Numbered from the stretch's first letter, positions 42,653 through 53,602 are shown. The stretch is DNA of 64,000 nt from Thermodesulfovibrio yellowstonii DSM 11347 (GCF_000020985.1 NC_011296.1:1-64000); one strand, 5' to 3'. Notes: generated by a model not told the origin, from the sequence alone. Numbers and translations are program-made.

Positions 42653-44002
42653 TTAAGCAGACCTTGGAATTCCCCACTTTTTTCTCTTTTCCCATAAAGC
42701 CTTTCTTGTAATACCAAGCATATCAGCAAGTTCTTGCTCTGTATAAATAGATTGATATTTAAGAATAAATTCCTTGGTGTATTCTTCAATAGAAAGCACG
42801 GGGATTTCCTTTGCTCTATCAAAAAATTTTTCAGGATGCTGTATATATTCTGGAAGGTCCTCTGGCATTATTGTATCTGTTTCGCAGAAAACAACCGCCT
42901 GTTCAATAACATTTTGTAACTCTCTTATGTTCCCTGGCCATGGATGTTTGTAAAGAAGTTTCAGAGCCTGAGAGTCTATTTTTTTCAAATTTTTGCCCAT
43001 TTTTATTGCAAATTTCCGCATAAAATGATGAGCAAGAATCTCAATATCTCTACCTCTTTCTCTTAGAGGAGGAATGCTTAAAGTAATAACATTCAATCTA
43101 AAAAAGAGGTCTTCTCTGAATTTTCCTTCTTTTACCTCTTCAATTAAATCTTTATTAGTTGCAGAGATAAATCGGAGATCAACTTTTTTACTTATGACGC
43201 TACCAAGTGGACGAATTTCTCTATCCTCTAAAACTCTGAGAAGTTTTGCCTGAAGACTTAATGGTAGATCTCCAATTTCGTCAAGGAAAACCGTACCTCC
43301 ATCAGCTATCTCCAGAAGCCCCTTTTTGTCAGAAGCAGCTCCTGTAAAAGCTCCTTTTATAAAACCAAAAAGTTCACTTTCAAGAAGATTTTCAGGAAGA
43401 CTTGCGCAATTGATTGCCACAAAAGGTTTTTTTCTTCTATAACTTGCCTCATGTATTGCTCGTGCAAAAAGTTCTTTACCAGTGCCTGTCTCACCAAGAA
43501 GCAGAACATTTGTTGGAGTATTAGCAATTTTTCTGATTTTTTCAAAAAGAAGTTTAATCTCTACTGATTCACCTATTATTGCACAGAGTTCTTCTTTTTC
43601 TTTAAAGGTTGGTATTTTCTCCTTTGGCTCTTCAACTATTGATGGTTTAATGAGTTTTTTAAGAGAGAGTTTTATTTCATCATAAACAAAAGGTTTTATA
43701 AGATAATCTTCTACTTTTATTTTAATTGCTTTAAGAGCAGTGCTTATTGATGGATAGGATGTGGTAAGAATAATTTTTGCATTGGGATTTAAAATCTTAA
43801 TTTTGCTTGCTAACTCTATACCGTCACCATCTGGTAGTTCTATTTCAATAATTGCAAGATCATGAATATAGGATGCATAAATATTTAATGCCTGCTGAAA
43901 ATTTGATGCACAATCAACAATAAAACCCTCTTTTTGTAGATAATTACTCAGACTTTCTCTTAGAGTGCTGTTACCATCTGCTATTAGCAGTCTTTCACTC
44001 AT
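42653..44002 (-). CDS. Sigma-54-dependent activator (NtrC family) with degenerate receiver
   Basis: Activates sigma-54 RNA polymerase. Domains are a receiver (about 1-115), an AAA+ domain (about 140-380) with GETGTGKELFARAIHEAS and the sigma-54 contact loop GAFTGA, and a Fis-type HTH at the C-terminus (EQELADMLGITRKALWEKRKKWGI). The receiver keeps T80/T81 and K103. The phosphoacceptor position is Glu53 (DLAIIEIELPDG), and one of the paired acids near the N-terminus is Gly10. Glu can mimic phospho-Asp, so activity may not need a kinase, and none is encoded here. Its start overlaps the preceding synthetase gene by 4 bp. It is the obvious candidate regulator of the two sigma-54 promoters at 36009 and 41165. 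Confidence 0.92.
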   Translation of the reverse strand: MSERLLIADGNSTLRESLSNYLQKEGFIVDCASNFQQALNIYASYIHDLAIIEIELPDGDGIELASKIKILNPNAKIILTTSYPSISTALKAIKIKVEDYLIKPFVYDEIKLSLKKLIKPSIVEEPKEKIPTFKEKEELCAIIGESVEIKLLFEKIRKIANTPTNVLLLGETGTGKELFARAIHEASYRRKKPFVAINCASLPENLLESELFGFIKGAFTGAASDKKGLLEIADGGTVFLDEIGDLPLSLQAKLLRVLEDREIRPLGSVISKKVDLRFISATNKDLIEEVKEGKFREDLFFRLNVITLSIPPLRERGRDIEILAHHFMRKFAIKMGKNLKKIDSQALKLLYKHPWPGNIRELQNVIEQAVVFCETDTIMPEDLPEYIQHPEKFFDRAKEIPVLSIEEYTKEFILKYQSIYTEQELADMLGITRKALWEKRKKWGIPRSA

Positions 44003-46695
44003 GAATTGTTTTCAAGATTTAGCAAGACCTTAACACTATCATCCTCCACATGATGTCTTACAAATCCCAATCGTTCAGCGAGTCCTAACATATAAGTATT
44101 AATTCTTAATATATCCATCCAGATTCTTTTTACTCCTAAATCTTTTGCTACTTCAATAGCATAAGTGCATAATGCCTTTCCAACGCCTTTTCCCTGCCAC
44201 TCATCTTCAACAAGTATAGCCATATCTGCATCTATTCCATCAGGGTCACGAGAGAGTCTAACGTCCCCAATTATTTTTTCTCCATCAATATCTTTTACAA
44301 CACAAACAAAGGCTAAGTTTCTATCATAGTCAACCTGGCAGAATTTAACAAGATTTTCATGTCTTAGGTCAATTGCTCTCTGGAAAAATCTCAAGCTTAT
44401 GGTTCTTTCAGAACATCTTCCAAGAAGATTTGCAATCAAAGTTTCATCTTCAGCTTTTATGGGCCTTACGATTGCTTTTAAGCCATCTTTCAGTTCAACC
44501 TCTTTATAAAGATGAACAGGATAAGGACATATGCTCAAATGAGGTGGACAAAACTCTCCTTTCACCACTGTTTTTTTCTTTGGTGCGGTTTTGTCTAAAA
44601 TTATACTACAGTCAAGAGCAAATATCTCAGAGTCTGTGATAAATATAGGATTAATATCAAATTCTTTAATTTGTGGGAAATCAGATATGAGATAAGAAAA
44701 TTTTACAACAGTTTCTTCAAGCTTAAGCAGGACATCTTCATAGTAGGGGTATTTTTTAAGATATCTATAAATTTTTGTTTCTTCCATCAGTCTTTTTGCG
44801 AGTGTCTGATTTAAAGGAGGAAGTCCAACTGAATAGTCTTCCAGTGCTTCAAGAAGATTACCTCCTGTGCCAAAAAGAATAACTGCTCCAAAAGTAGGAT
44901 CTTTCTTTGCTCCAAGAGCAATCTCATATCCATATGTTATAACCATTGGCTGAACAATAACTGAAGCCTCAGCATCCCCGTGTTCATTAGCAAGTTTTTT
45001 AAGCCATTTAAATCCTTCAATAGCTTCTAATTCATCTCTTATGTCAAGAATCACACCACCTTTTTTAAATTTATGTATTATTTTTGGTGTGTCTATCTTT
45101 AAAACAATTGGATAGCCTATTTCAGTAATTGCACTTTTAAGTTCTTCTAAGGTATTTGCTCTTTTTGTAAGAATTACAGGAATTCCGTATGCAGAAAGAA
45201 TTTCTGAAGCTTCAAAGAATGTAGGAATGGACCTACCTTCAGAAATTGCTCTTTCAATAATTTCTGCTGCTCTTTCTGCATTAAAAGTTACATCTTTAAG
45301 AATGGTTTGAGGTGTTTCAAGAAGAAGTTTAAGGTTGAAATCATAACGATACATATACATGAATGTTCTTACTGCCTGTTCAGGTGTTACAAATGTAGGA
45401 ATTCCATGTGAATTAAGTAATTCCCTTGCTTCGTTAACCAGCGCAGCTCCCATCCAGTTAGTAAGCACAGGTTTATAAGGATTTTCTTTTACTATTTTTA
45501 TAACTCTTTGAGCTGTTTCTACAGGCTGCGTTCCCAATGAAGGAGTAAACATTATCAGAGCTCCATCTACATTTTTATCTTTAATGATTATTTTTAAAGC
45601 ATTTTCATAATCCTCAGGCTTTGCATCTGAGACTAAGTCAAGAGGATTTCTAATTATACGAGCAGGAACAATTCCTTCAAGTTCTTTTACTGTTTCCTGT
45701 GAAAATTCAGCAAGCTCTCCTTCAAGTTTAATCAGGCTATCTACCGCACTAACAGCTGGAGCGCCCGCATTTGTAATGATTGCAAGTCTTTTTCCTCTTG
45801 GTCTCCTCTGTTTTGAAAGAGTTTCAGTTATATAAAACATATCAAGAGTTTCATCTACCCTTACAGCGCCTGCTCTTTTAAAAGCGGTATCATAAACTTT
45901 GTCTTCTCCGGCAAGAAGCCCTGAATGTGTTAAAGCAACTTCCAGAGACTCAACAAATTTACCGGATTTTACTATGACAATGGGTTTTGAAAAAGCAAAA
46001 GAACGTGCAGAAGTCATAAATTTTCTGCCATTTTTTATAGATTGCATATATATGACTATTGCTCTTGTGGAAGGGTCAACGCCAAAAAAATCTATAAGGT
46101 CAGCAAAGTCTATATCTATGTCAGAACCGAGAGAAACAAAATAGCTGAAACCAATGTTTTTATCAGCTGCTCTGTCTAAAAGAGCAACTGAAAGAGTCGC
46201 ACTTTGTGCTATTAAAGCAATATTTCCTTTATTAAGTTTTCTTCTGAAAAGACTTACATTCAGATTTATTCCTGGTCTTATAAAGCCAAGACTGTTAGGA
46301 CCTAAAAGTCTGAAGCCATATTTTCTATGAATTTCCTCTATTTTTTCTTCAAGATGCATTGCTTCTTTAACTTTTGTTCTGAAGTCAGGGCAGAGCAGAA
46401 TAACTCCTTTAGCACCTTTTTGCCCGCATTCTTCAAGAATATCCAGAACATTTCCTCCACATTCTTCTGCTAAGACAACGAGGTCTATTTCTTTTGAAAT
46501 ATCGTTTAGTCTTTTATATGCTTCAACTCCCTGAACAGAGTCGGATTTTGGATTTACAGGATAAACAATTCCTTTATATTCCTCACCAATAAGATTTCTG
46601 AAAACAGTATATCCGATTGTTCCAGGGGTATTATCAGCACCGATTACAGCAATTCTTCTTGGATTAAAGAAATATTCAAGATTATAGATTGACAT
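43999..46695 (-). CDS. ADP-forming acyl-CoA synthetase fused to GNAT acetyltransferase (Pat-like)
   Basis: The 898-aa protein has a CoA-binding domain (about 8-100), succinyl-CoA-ligase-like domains, an ATP-grasp domain (about 490-700) and a C-terminal GNAT domain (about 735-890, with [20 protein letters not shown]). The architecture is that of PatZ/Pat protein lysine acetyltransferases, which inactivate Acs. Here the phospho-His of active ADP-forming acetyl-CoA synthetases is kept as His257 ([10 protein letters not shown]), so the synthetase part could be functional. It overlaps gyrA upstream by 14 bp and the sigma-54 activator downstream by 4 bp. Acs at 29534 carries the target Lys. Confidence 0.88.
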   Translation of the reverse strand: MSIYNLEYFFNPRRIAVIGADNTPGTIGYTVFRNLIGEEYKGIVYPVNPKSDSVQGVEAYKRLNDISKEIDLVVLAEECGGNVLDILEECGQKGAKGVILLCPDFRTKVKEAMHLEEKIEEIHRKYGFRLLGPNSLGFIRPGINLNVSLFRRKLNKGNIALIAQSATLSVALLDRAADKNIGFSYFVSLGSDIDIDFADLIDFFGVDPSTRAIVIYMQSIKNGRKFMTSARSFAFSKPIVIVKSGKFVESLEVALTHSGLLAGEDKVYDTAFKRAGAVRVDETLDMFYITETLSKQRRPRGKRLAIITNAGAPAVSAVDSLIKLEGELAEFSQETVKELEGIVPARIIRNPLDLVSDAKPEDYENALKIIIKDKNVDGALIMFTPSLGTQPVETAQRVIKIVKENPYKPVLTNWMGAALVNEARELLNSHGIPTFVTPEQAVRTFMYMYRYDFNLKLLLETPQTILKDVTFNAERAAEIIERAISEGRSIPTFFEASEILSAYGIPVILTKRANTLEELKSAITEIGYPIVLKIDTPKIIHKFKKGGVILDIRDELEAIEGFKWLKKLANEHGDAEASVIVQPMVITYGYEIALGAKKDPTFGAVILFGTGGNLLEALEDYSVGLPPLNQTLAKRLMEETKIYRYLKKYPYYEDVLLKLEETVVKFSYLISDFPQIKEFDINPIFITDSEIFALDCSIILDKTAPKKKTVVKGEFCPPHLSICPYPVHLYKEVELKDGLKAIVRPIKAEDETLIANLLGRCSERTISLRFFQRAIDLRHENLVKFCQVDYDRNLAFVCVVKDIDGEKIIGDVRLSRDPDGIDADMAILVEDEWQGKGVGKALCTYAIEVAKDLGVKRIWMDILRINTYMLGLAERLGFVRHHVEDDSVKVLLNLENNS

Positions 46696-49162
46696 CGTCT
46701 TCTCCTTCTAATATTCTGCCCATACTTACAACAGTATCATCAGCAGAAAGGTCTATTAATCTAACACCTGTTGTAGCTCTTCCCTGTGGACGGATTTGAG
46801 AAACCTTAAGCCTTATCATTTTACTGCTACTACAGATTATAATTTCATCATCTTCTTTAACCTGAAGGGATGACACTACATTGCCTGTTTTTAGAGAAAG
46901 CTTAATGTTTTTTACACCTGTGCCTCCCCTATGTTGTAAACGATATTCTTCAATTGGTGTTTTTTTACCAATTCCTTTTTCAGTGATTGTAAGAACAAAG
47001 GAGCCTTCAGAGACCACATCTGCAGATACTACTTCATCCTCAGGTTCTGAAAATCTGATTCCGATTACGCCCCGAGCTGTTCTACCCATTGGTCTTACAT
47101 CTATTTCACTGAATCTTACTGCCATACCCATTTTTGTGGCAATTATTAACTGGTTGTTGCCCGTTGTTTTTCTTACTGATATCAGTTCATCACCTTCCTC
47201 AAGGTCTATAGCAATTACGCCTTTTTGTCTGATATTTTTGAATTCTTCAAGAGATGTTTTTTTGACAAATCCTTTTTTTGTGAACATCATAAGATAGCCT
47301 TCTTCTATGTCCTTGCAAACTAATGCAGTGGTTATTTTTTCTCCTTCCTGAAGAGGTAGAAGATTTACAATAGCTTTACCCTTAGAAACTCTGCCAGCTT
47401 CAGGAATTTGATAAACTTTAAGACAATACACCCTTCCAAAGTTGCTGAAAAACATTATGTGATCATGAGTTGAGCCTATCAAAACTGATTCAAGATAGTC
47501 ATCTGTAACAGTTTCCATAGGAGTTAATCCTTTTCCTCCCCTTTTTTGACTTCTGTAATCAGAAAGAGAAGTCCTTTTTATGTAGCCAAGATGTGTAAGA
47601 GTTATGACCATATCTTCCTGTGTAATAAGGTCTTCAATGTTTATCTCTTTTGTTTCAGTTACTATTTCAGTTTTTCTTTCATCTCCATACTTTTGTTTTA
47701 TTTCAATAAGCTCATCTTTAATAATATTTCTTACCAGTTCTTCACTCTCAAGGATTGCTTTTAGTCGTTCAATCTCTTTAAGTATTGTCTCATAGTCTTG
47801 GATAATTTTTTCTCTTTCCAATCCTGTAAGTCTTTGGAGTCTCATATCAAGTATTGCCTGTGCCTGGATTTCTGTTAAAGGAAATCTGTTCATGAGTTTC
47901 ATTTTAGCTTCTTCAGGATTTTGAGATTTTCTAATAATGGAGATTACTTCATCAAGATTTTCAACAGCTATTTTTAATCCAAGCAATATATGTGCTTGAT
48001 GTTCTGCTTTTTTTAAATCAAAAGCTGTTCTTTTTATTACAACATCTTTTCTATGTTTGAGAAATTCCCATAAGGCTTCTTTTAGATTCAGTATTCTTGG
48101 CTGACCATCAACAATTGCAAGCAGTATTCCTCCAAACGTAGTTTCCATTTGAGTATGCTTATATAAATTATTGAGCACTACCTCTGGCATCTCTCCTTTT
48201 TTAAGTTCAAGAACAACTCTTATTCCTTCTCTGTTTGATTCATCTCTTATTTCTGTTATTCCTTCAATTTTCTTTTCTCTTACAAGCTCTGCAATCTTTT
48301 CAATAAGTTTAGCTTTATTAACTTGATATGGAATTTCTGTGATTATAATTTTTTCTTTAAATGCTTTGCCTTCGGGCTCTATTTCAAATAGTGGAACTTC
48401 CTTGCTCTTTTTACCTTTTGTTTCTCTTTCAATTTTAACTTTTGCTCTTATTCTTATAAGTCCTCTGCCTGTTAAATAAAGATCTCTGATTCCCTCTATG
48501 CCATAAATTGTGCCACCCGTTGGGAAATCTGGTCCTTTTACAAATTCTAATAGTTCCTCCATTGAAATCTGAGGGTTTTCAAGAAGTTTAATTAATGCAT
48601 CCACAATTTCGTTAAGATTGTGTGGTGGTATATTTGTTGCCATTCCTACTGCAATTCCTGAAGAGCCATTGATAAGAAGATTTGGAATCCGAGCAGGAAG
48701 CACAAGAGGTTCTTGTGTTGTAGCATCAAAGTTAGGGGCAAAGGGAACTGTTTCTTTATCTATATCCTGTAGTAATTCTTCAGCAATTTTTGTAAGTCTT
48801 GCTTCAGTATAACGATATGCAGCAGGTGGATCACCATCAATAGAACCAAAATTACCTTGTCCGTCTATGAGAGGATAACGCATATTGAAATCTTGAGCAA
48901 GTCTTACCAATGCATCGTATACTGCCTGGTCTCCATGGGGATGATATTTCTTTAATACCTCACCAACTACTCCAGCGCATTTTGAATATTTCTTCCCTGC
49001 AAGAAGTCCTTCACGAAACATGGCATAGAGGATTCTTCTTTGAACAGGTTTCAGTCCGTCTCTAACATCAGGAAGAGCTCTACCTATGATTACGCTCATT
49101 GCATAATCAAGGTAGCTTGTTTTCATCTCCTCTTCAATATTTACTTTTAAAACATTTGGCAT
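46682..49162 (-). CDS. gyrA: DNA gyrase subunit A
   Basis: DNA-cleaving subunit of gyrase. The N-terminal breakage-reunion domain has the catalytic Tyr in [11 protein letters not shown] and the start [29 protein letters not shown]. The C-terminal beta-pinwheel repeats carry the GyrA-box-like QKRGGKG (about residue 540). The 826-aa length is normal. It lies far from gyrB, and overlaps the Pat-like gene downstream by 14 bp, an unusual partner. RBS GAGG before the ATG. Confidence 0.97.
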   Translation of the reverse strand: MPNVLKVNIEEEMKTSYLDYAMSVIIGRALPDVRDGLKPVQRRILYAMFREGLLAGKKYSKCAGVVGEVLKKYHPHGDQAVYDALVRLAQDFNMRYPLIDGQGNFGSIDGDPPAAYRYTEARLTKIAEELLQDIDKETVPFAPNFDATTQEPLVLPARIPNLLINGSSGIAVGMATNIPPHNLNEIVDALIKLLENPQISMEELLEFVKGPDFPTGGTIYGIEGIRDLYLTGRGLIRIRAKVKIERETKGKKSKEVPLFEIEPEGKAFKEKIIITEIPYQVNKAKLIEKIAELVREKKIEGITEIRDESNREGIRVVLELKKGEMPEVVLNNLYKHTQMETTFGGILLAIVDGQPRILNLKEALWEFLKHRKDVVIKRTAFDLKKAEHQAHILLGLKIAVENLDEVISIIRKSQNPEEAKMKLMNRFPLTEIQAQAILDMRLQRLTGLEREKIIQDYETILKEIERLKAILESEELVRNIIKDELIEIKQKYGDERKTEIVTETKEINIEDLITQEDMVITLTHLGYIKRTSLSDYRSQKRGGKGLTPMETVTDDYLESVLIGSTHDHIMFFSNFGRVYCLKVYQIPEAGRVSKGKAIVNLLPLQEGEKITTALVCKDIEEGYLMMFTKKGFVKKTSLEEFKNIRQKGVIAIDLEEGDELISVRKTTGNNQLIIATKMGMAVRFSEIDVRPMGRTARGVIGIRFSEPEDEVVSADVVSEGSFVLTITEKGIGKKTPIEEYRLQHRGGTGVKNIKLSLKTGNVVSSLQVKEDDEIIICSSSKMIRLKVSQIRPQGRATTGVRLIDLSADDTVVSMGRILEGEDDVNL

Positions 49163-49228
49163 AGGCTACCTCTTTGATTTTTTATGGAATTTATAACATG
49201 ATTTAGAAATATATAATTTTTTCATAAA

Positions 49229-49429
49229 TTACTTGCAGGTGCTACAGGAAGAAGACTTGCAGGAAGAACACATAGAATTACCTTTTTGAACTCCTTTCAT
49301 TGAAAAGGAGGAAAGTTTTTTTGTTATTTGTTCTGAATTGCATTTAGGGCATACCACCTTTTTTTCTCCAAATACAAGAACCTCAAAATTTTCTCCACAA
49401 CTTTTACACAGATATTCATATATAGGCAT
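49229..49429 (-). CDS. FmdB-family zinc-ribbon protein
   Basis: A 66-aa protein beginning MPIYEYLCKSCGENFEV with a second pair CPKCNSEQ, forming the four-Cys zinc ribbon of FmdB-type putative regulators. The tail is Ser/Cys-rich (CSSCKSSSCSTCK), as often seen. A good AGGTGG site precedes the ATG. It stands alone, upstream of and co-oriented with gyrA. Function unknown. Confidence 0.85.
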   Translation of the reverse strand: MPIYEYLCKSCGENFEVLVFGEKKVVCPKCNSEQITKKLSSFSMKGVQKGNSMCSSCKSSSCSTCK

Positions 49430-49541
49430 ATTACCACCTCTAATAATAAAGTTTTAGCATTTTTATTATATCATAGCTTGCCTTATGGCTAAAAATTCTT
49501 TTAAAGTAAATAGTGTCAACAAAAAATCTTAGGAGGCATCT

Positions 49542-50132
49542 GTGATAAAAACTTTAAGAAAAAATGCAAAATATTTCTATTTTTTGTTTTTTCTTGTCAT
49601 TATAACCTTTGTGTTTTGGGGTGTAGGCACAGTAGATAAGCCAAAGGTTGAATATGTGGCTGATGTTGATGGGCAGAAAATTTCTGCTGAAAGATTTTGG
49701 AGAAATTATGAGGAAATTAGAAGATTTTACAGAGAAGTATTTAAAGATAAAGCAGCAGAAATGGAACAGGGACTAAAAGAAAAGGTGCTTGAAGACTTAA
49801 TTAATGAAGAAATTTTGCTCTGGCTTGCAAAGAAGTATGAAATTGAAGCAACAGACAAAGAAGTTCAGGACGCTATTGTTAATGACCCAAGATTTATGCG
49901 AAATGGCATCTTTCAAAGGGATATATATTTTCAGATTTTAAAGCTGAACAGATTAAATCCTGCTCAATATGAAGCTTCTTTAAAAAGAGAAATTACAATA
50001 GGCAAAACTATTCAGGTTATAGCTTTTTCTAAAGGAGCAAGTGAAATCTCTGATAGTGTTTATATAAAAGCCTTTTTAAACTCTATCAGAAGCCAGATTA
50101 AGATTAAAATAAACAAAGAGGCTTTATCGTAG
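49542..50132 (+). CDS. SurA-N-domain (PpiD-like) membrane-anchored protein without PPIase domain
   Basis: A 196-aa protein with one N-terminal transmembrane segment (about residues 13-31, with FVFWGVG at its end) and a helical SurA/PpiD N-terminal chaperone-like domain. Motifs are VADVDGQKISAERFWRNYEEI and LEDLINEEILLWLAKKYEIEATDKEVQDAI. The parvulin domain expected after it is missing, so it is a chaperone module only or a truncated PpiD. Start is GTG with AGGAGG seven bases upstream. It lies 1 bp before cdaA, so it is in that operon. Confidence 0.8.
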   Translation: MIKTLRKNAKYFYFLFFLVIITFVFWGVGTVDKPKVEYVADVDGQKISAERFWRNYEEIRRFYREVFKDKAAEMEQGLKEKVLEDLINEEILLWLAKKYEIEATDKEVQDAIVNDPRFMRNGIFQRDIYFQILKLNRLNPAQYEASLKREITIGKTIQVIAFSKGASEISDSVYIKAFLNSIRSQIKIKINKEALS

Positions 50133-50133
50133 A

Positions 50134-50901
50134 ATGGAGAGATTTTTAAGTCAACTTAGATGGCAAGATCTAATTGACATTATTATAGTTTCTTACATCA
50201 TATACAAGATTTTCATCCTTGTAAAGGGCACACGTGCTGCAAGAATGCTCATCGGAGTTGGTGTTTTACTTGCTCTTTCTCTTCTTTCAAGATTTCTTGA
50301 GTTATATACTCTTGACTGGCTTATTCAGAGTTTTTGGACACAGATTGTTATTGTCCTCATAATTCTTTTTCAACCCGAGATAAGAAAAGCTCTTGCTCAG
50401 ATGGGAGAGACTCCACTTTTTCATAGATTTAGTTCTGCAGAGGAGATGAAAACCATAGAGGAGATAGTGAAAGCCTCTCAATCACTTGCAAATAAAAAGA
50501 TTGGGGCTCTCATAGTATTTGAGAGAGATGTAAGCCTTGCGGAATACATTGAAATTGGAGTCCCTCTTGATGCAAAAGTTACAAAAGAGCTTCTAATGAG
50601 CATTTTTCATCCTACAAGCCCTATTCATGATGGAGCAGTGATAATCAAGGGGAATAAAGTCCTTGCAGCAGGATGTTTCTTGCCAATAAAATTAGGAGCA
50701 GACTTAAGTAAAACATATGGAACAAGACACAGAGCAGCACTTGGAATAACAGAAGAAACAGATGCAGTCGCAGTGATAATTTCAGAAGAAACAGGAGCTA
50801 TTTCTCTTGCTGTTCATGGACAGCTTGAAAGTAATCTTGATATGGAAAAACTGAGACAAAGGCTCACAAATTTATTTACAACAGAAAGAGATAGAAAATG
50901 A
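50134..50901 (+). CDS. cdaA: Diadenylate cyclase CdaA
   Basis: Makes the second messenger c-di-AMP from ATP. Three hydrophobic N-terminal helices (about 12-80) anchor the DisA_N catalytic domain. The hallmark motifs DGA (166-168, in PIHDGAVI) and RHR (198-200, in YGTRHRAALG) are intact. The 255-aa length is typical. The cdaA-ybbR-glmM order that follows is the classic one, linking c-di-AMP to cell-wall precursor and osmotic control. It overlaps the YbbR gene by 4 bp. Confidence 0.96.
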   Translation: MERFLSQLRWQDLIDIIIVSYIIYKIFILVKGTRAARMLIGVGVLLALSLLSRFLELYTLDWLIQSFWTQIVIVLIILFQPEIRKALAQMGETPLFHRFSSAEEMKTIEEIVKASQSLANKKIGALIVFERDVSLAEYIEIGVPLDAKVTKELLMSIFHPTSPIHDGAVIIKGNKVLAAGCFLPIKLGADLSKTYGTRHRAALGITEETDAVAVIISEETGAISLAVHGQLESNLDMEKLRQRLTNLFTTERDRK

Positions 50902-51551
50902 ACAGAATTTTTAAAAATATTCTTACAGAAAATCTTACAATCAAAATTATTTCTATTGCGTTAGCGGTTTTTTTGTGGTTTTTTGTTACTTTTAAAGGAC
51001 AGACAGAAACATCTTTGGATGTTCCTTTAGAATTTAAAAATACTCCTTCTGAAATGGAAGTTTTAAAACAAAGTGCAAAAAAGATAACAGTTTCTATCTC
51101 TGCAAGAGAAAGAATTCTGAGAGAAATAGCGCAAAATGATATTAGAGTTATAGTTGATCTTTCAAATGTCAAGCTCGGAGAAAACTCAATTCCTCTAACA
51201 AAATCCTCTGTAAAACTCCCACGGGGCGTTGAAATACTGAGAATAGACCCTTCTACTGTGAAGTTATATTTAGATAAGAAAGAACAAAAAGCTGTACCAG
51301 TTAAAGCTGTTATTACAGGTAAACCTCAAAAGGGATTTGTTGTAAGCTCTGTAGAAATTAATCCTTCATCTATTAATATTGAAGGAGCAAAGAGAGAACT
51401 TGACAGGATTCGCTTAATTAAAACAGAACCTATTGACATAGAGGGAATAAAAGACAATCTTACTATCCAGGCAAAAATAGATCCTGAAGGCAAAATTTTC
51501 AGAACTGATAAAGATACTGTATACGTGACTGTCAAATTAAGGAGGCACTAA
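50898..51551 (+). CDS. YbbR-domain protein (CdaR-like)
   Basis: A 217-aa protein with an N-terminal membrane anchor (about residues 15-33) and YbbR repeats: the first around residues 40-120 and the second around 130-215 (VPVKAVITGKPQKGFVVSSV). CdaR proteins regulate CdaA from outside the membrane. This is a short form with about two repeats. It lies between cdaA and glmM with 4-bp and 1-bp overlaps. Confidence 0.9.
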   Translation: MNRIFKNILTENLTIKIISIALAVFLWFFVTFKGQTETSLDVPLEFKNTPSEMEVLKQSAKKITVSISARERILREIAQNDIRVIVDLSNVKLGENSIPLTKSSVKLPRGVEILRIDPSTVKLYLDKKEQKAVPVKAVITGKPQKGFVVSSVEINPSSINIEGAKRELDRIRLIKTEPIDIEGIKDNLTIQAKIDPEGKIFRTDKDTVYVTVKLRRH

Positions 51552-52906
51552 TGAGAATTTTCGGTACTGATGGCATAAGAGGCACAATAAACAATTATCC
51601 TATGACACCTGAAGTTTGTTTAAGAGCAGGTATGGCTTTATGCTTTCTACTTAAGAAAAGACTTCCCCATAAGCCTAAAATTTTAATCGGTAAGGATACA
51701 AGAATTTCAGGATATGTCATAGAGTCTGCTTTAACATCAGGAATAACCTCAATGGGAGGAGATGTCTATCTTGTTGGTCCAATCCCCACACCTGCTGTTG
51801 CTTTTTTAGTTAAAAGTATGAGAGTTGATGCAGGCATTGTAATATCAGCTTCCCACAATCCTTTTAGTGATAATGGAATAAAGATATTCTCTAATGATGG
51901 TTTCAAGTTAACAGAAGAGCTTGAGAATGACATTGAAAAATTAATAAATGATAAGGATTTTCCTGCTATAAGACCTTCTGCAAGAGAATTGGGGAAAGCA
52001 TACAGAATTGAAGATGCTCAGGGAAGGTATATAGAATTCATAAAGTCAACACTGCCAAAGGATTCAAATCTGGAAGGTTTAAAAGTAGCTATTGACCCAG
52101 CAAATGGGGCTGCTTACAAGATAACACCAACATTATTTCATGAACTGGGAGCTGAAGTTATAACCATCAATGATAAACCTGATGGAGTGAACATTAATAA
52201 AGAATGTGGAGCATTATATCCTGAATCTCTTATAAAAATAGTAAAAGAAACACAGGCACATTTTGGAGTGGCTCATGACGGAGATGCGGACAGAACAATT
52301 CTTGTAGATGAAAAGGGAAATATTGTAGATGGTGATTTTATTCTAACAATTTTGGCAGAGGAGTTAAAAAAAGAAAGAAAGCTGAAGAAAAATACAGTTG
52401 TTGCAACAATAATGACCAATATGGGAGTAGAAAATTATCTTAAAAATGCAGGTATTAAAATGATTAGAACTAAAGTAGGAGATAAGTATGTAGTAGAGGA
52501 GATGCTCAAAGGAGGCTATAATCTTGGAGGAGAACAATCAGGACACATAATATGTATGGATTATACAAATACAGGAGATGGACCAATTACAGCTGTACAG
52601 ATGGCATATATAATCAAAAAAAATCAATTCTATCTTAGTGAATTAATAAAAAATATTCCAAGATATCCACAAGCACTAAAAAATATAAAAATTCCAGAAA
52701 AGTTACCAAAAGATGAAGTCAAAAATGTAATAAAAAAATTATCCCAAAAAGCATCCACGCTTGAAAAAAACATGCGAGGTAGAATAATCATCAGACCTTC
52801 AGGAACAGAGCCTAAAATAAGAATAATGGTAGAAGATGAAAATCCTGAGAGATTAAAACAAGTTTTGGATGAACTTGAAGCCGTAGCAAATATGATGTTA
52901 AGCTGA
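51551..52906 (+). CDS. glmM: Phosphoglucosamine mutase
   Basis: Converts glucosamine-6-phosphate to glucosamine-1-phosphate for UDP-GlcNAc. The phosphoserine loop is ISASHNPFSDNGIK with Ser101 as acceptor. The metal site is DGDADRT, the sugar loop GGEQSGHI and the phosphate loop RPSGTEPKIRIMVE. The 451-aa length is normal. It ends the SurA-N-cdaA-ybbR-glmM operon. Confidence 0.97.
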   Translation: MRIFGTDGIRGTINNYPMTPEVCLRAGMALCFLLKKRLPHKPKILIGKDTRISGYVIESALTSGITSMGGDVYLVGPIPTPAVAFLVKSMRVDAGIVISASHNPFSDNGIKIFSNDGFKLTEELENDIEKLINDKDFPAIRPSARELGKAYRIEDAQGRYIEFIKSTLPKDSNLEGLKVAIDPANGAAYKITPTLFHELGAEVITINDKPDGVNINKECGALYPESLIKIVKETQAHFGVAHDGDADRTILVDEKGNIVDGDFILTILAEELKKERKLKKNTVVATIMTNMGVENYLKNAGIKMIRTKVGDKYVVEEMLKGGYNLGGEQSGHIICMDYTNTGDGPITAVQMAYIIKKNQFYLSELIKNIPRYPQALKNIKIPEKLPKDEVKNVIKKLSQKASTLEKNMRGRIIIRPSGTEPKIRIMVEDENPERLKQVLDELEAVANMMLS

Positions 52907-52927
52907 TTTTATGCTTAAGTAGAAAAT

Positions 52928-53602
52928 CTACGGAATTTGTTTGTCAGGATGTTCTTTATATATTTTGCCTTCCCTTATATAAAGCAAGAAATCACCCACT
53001 CTTTTTGTTGATTCTTTATCGTGAGTTGCTATGATTATGATTGAATTTAGCCTTTTTTTAAGTTGAATAATTATGTTTTCTATTATTTCTGTGTTTTTCC
53101 AATCCACAGAGGCTGTTGGTTCATCAAGAAATAGAACTTCAGGTTCTAAAACCAGAGCACGGGCAATTCCCATTCTTTTTTTCTCACCAGTAGAAAGAGT
53201 TAAAGCATTCTGCTCTTTCTTGTGAATAAGTCCTACAAACTGAAGAACTTCCTCAACTTTTTCTTTTATTTTATTGTTTTTAAAACCTCTTATCTTTAGT
53301 CCATAGGCAACATTTTTAAAAACTGTTGTATTAAAAACCCCTACCTCTGGGAAAAGAAGTGTTATTCTCCTCATAAGATTTATATCTTTTGGTAGAGCTC
53401 TGTTACCTTCAAAATAGCTTATCTCTCCTCTATCAGGACTCTCTAAAAGAGCACACATTCTTAAAAAGGTTGACTTGCCAGAGCCATTTGGTCCCATTAA
53501 AACATATATTCCGCTATGGTCAAAGGAGTATGAACAAGCCTCAAAAAGTGATTTTTCATTATGATGCTTATAAATATTTGAAACAACCAGTCTTAATCCC
53601 AC
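52928..53602 (-). CDS. tupC: Tungstate/molybdate ABC transporter ATP-binding protein
   Basis: ABC ATPase of 224 aa. Walker A is GPNGSGKST, the signature is LSTGEKKRMGIARAL and Walker B is LFLDEPTASVDW, with IIIATHDKES holding the switch His. It overlaps the permease gene by 10 bp and with it and the TupA-like binding protein makes a complete importer. Assignment to tungstate comes from the TupA and TupB family features; sulfate or molybdate are less likely. Confidence 0.88.
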   Translation of the reverse strand: MGLRLVVSNIYKHHNEKSLFEACSYSFDHSGIYVLMGPNGSGKSTFLRMCALLESPDRGEISYFEGNRALPKDINLMRRITLLFPEVGVFNTTVFKNVAYGLKIRGFKNNKIKEKVEEVLQFVGLIHKKEQNALTLSTGEKKRMGIARALVLEPEVLFLDEPTASVDWKNTEIIENIIIQLKKRLNSIIIIATHDKESTKRVGDFLLYIREGKIYKEHPDKQIP

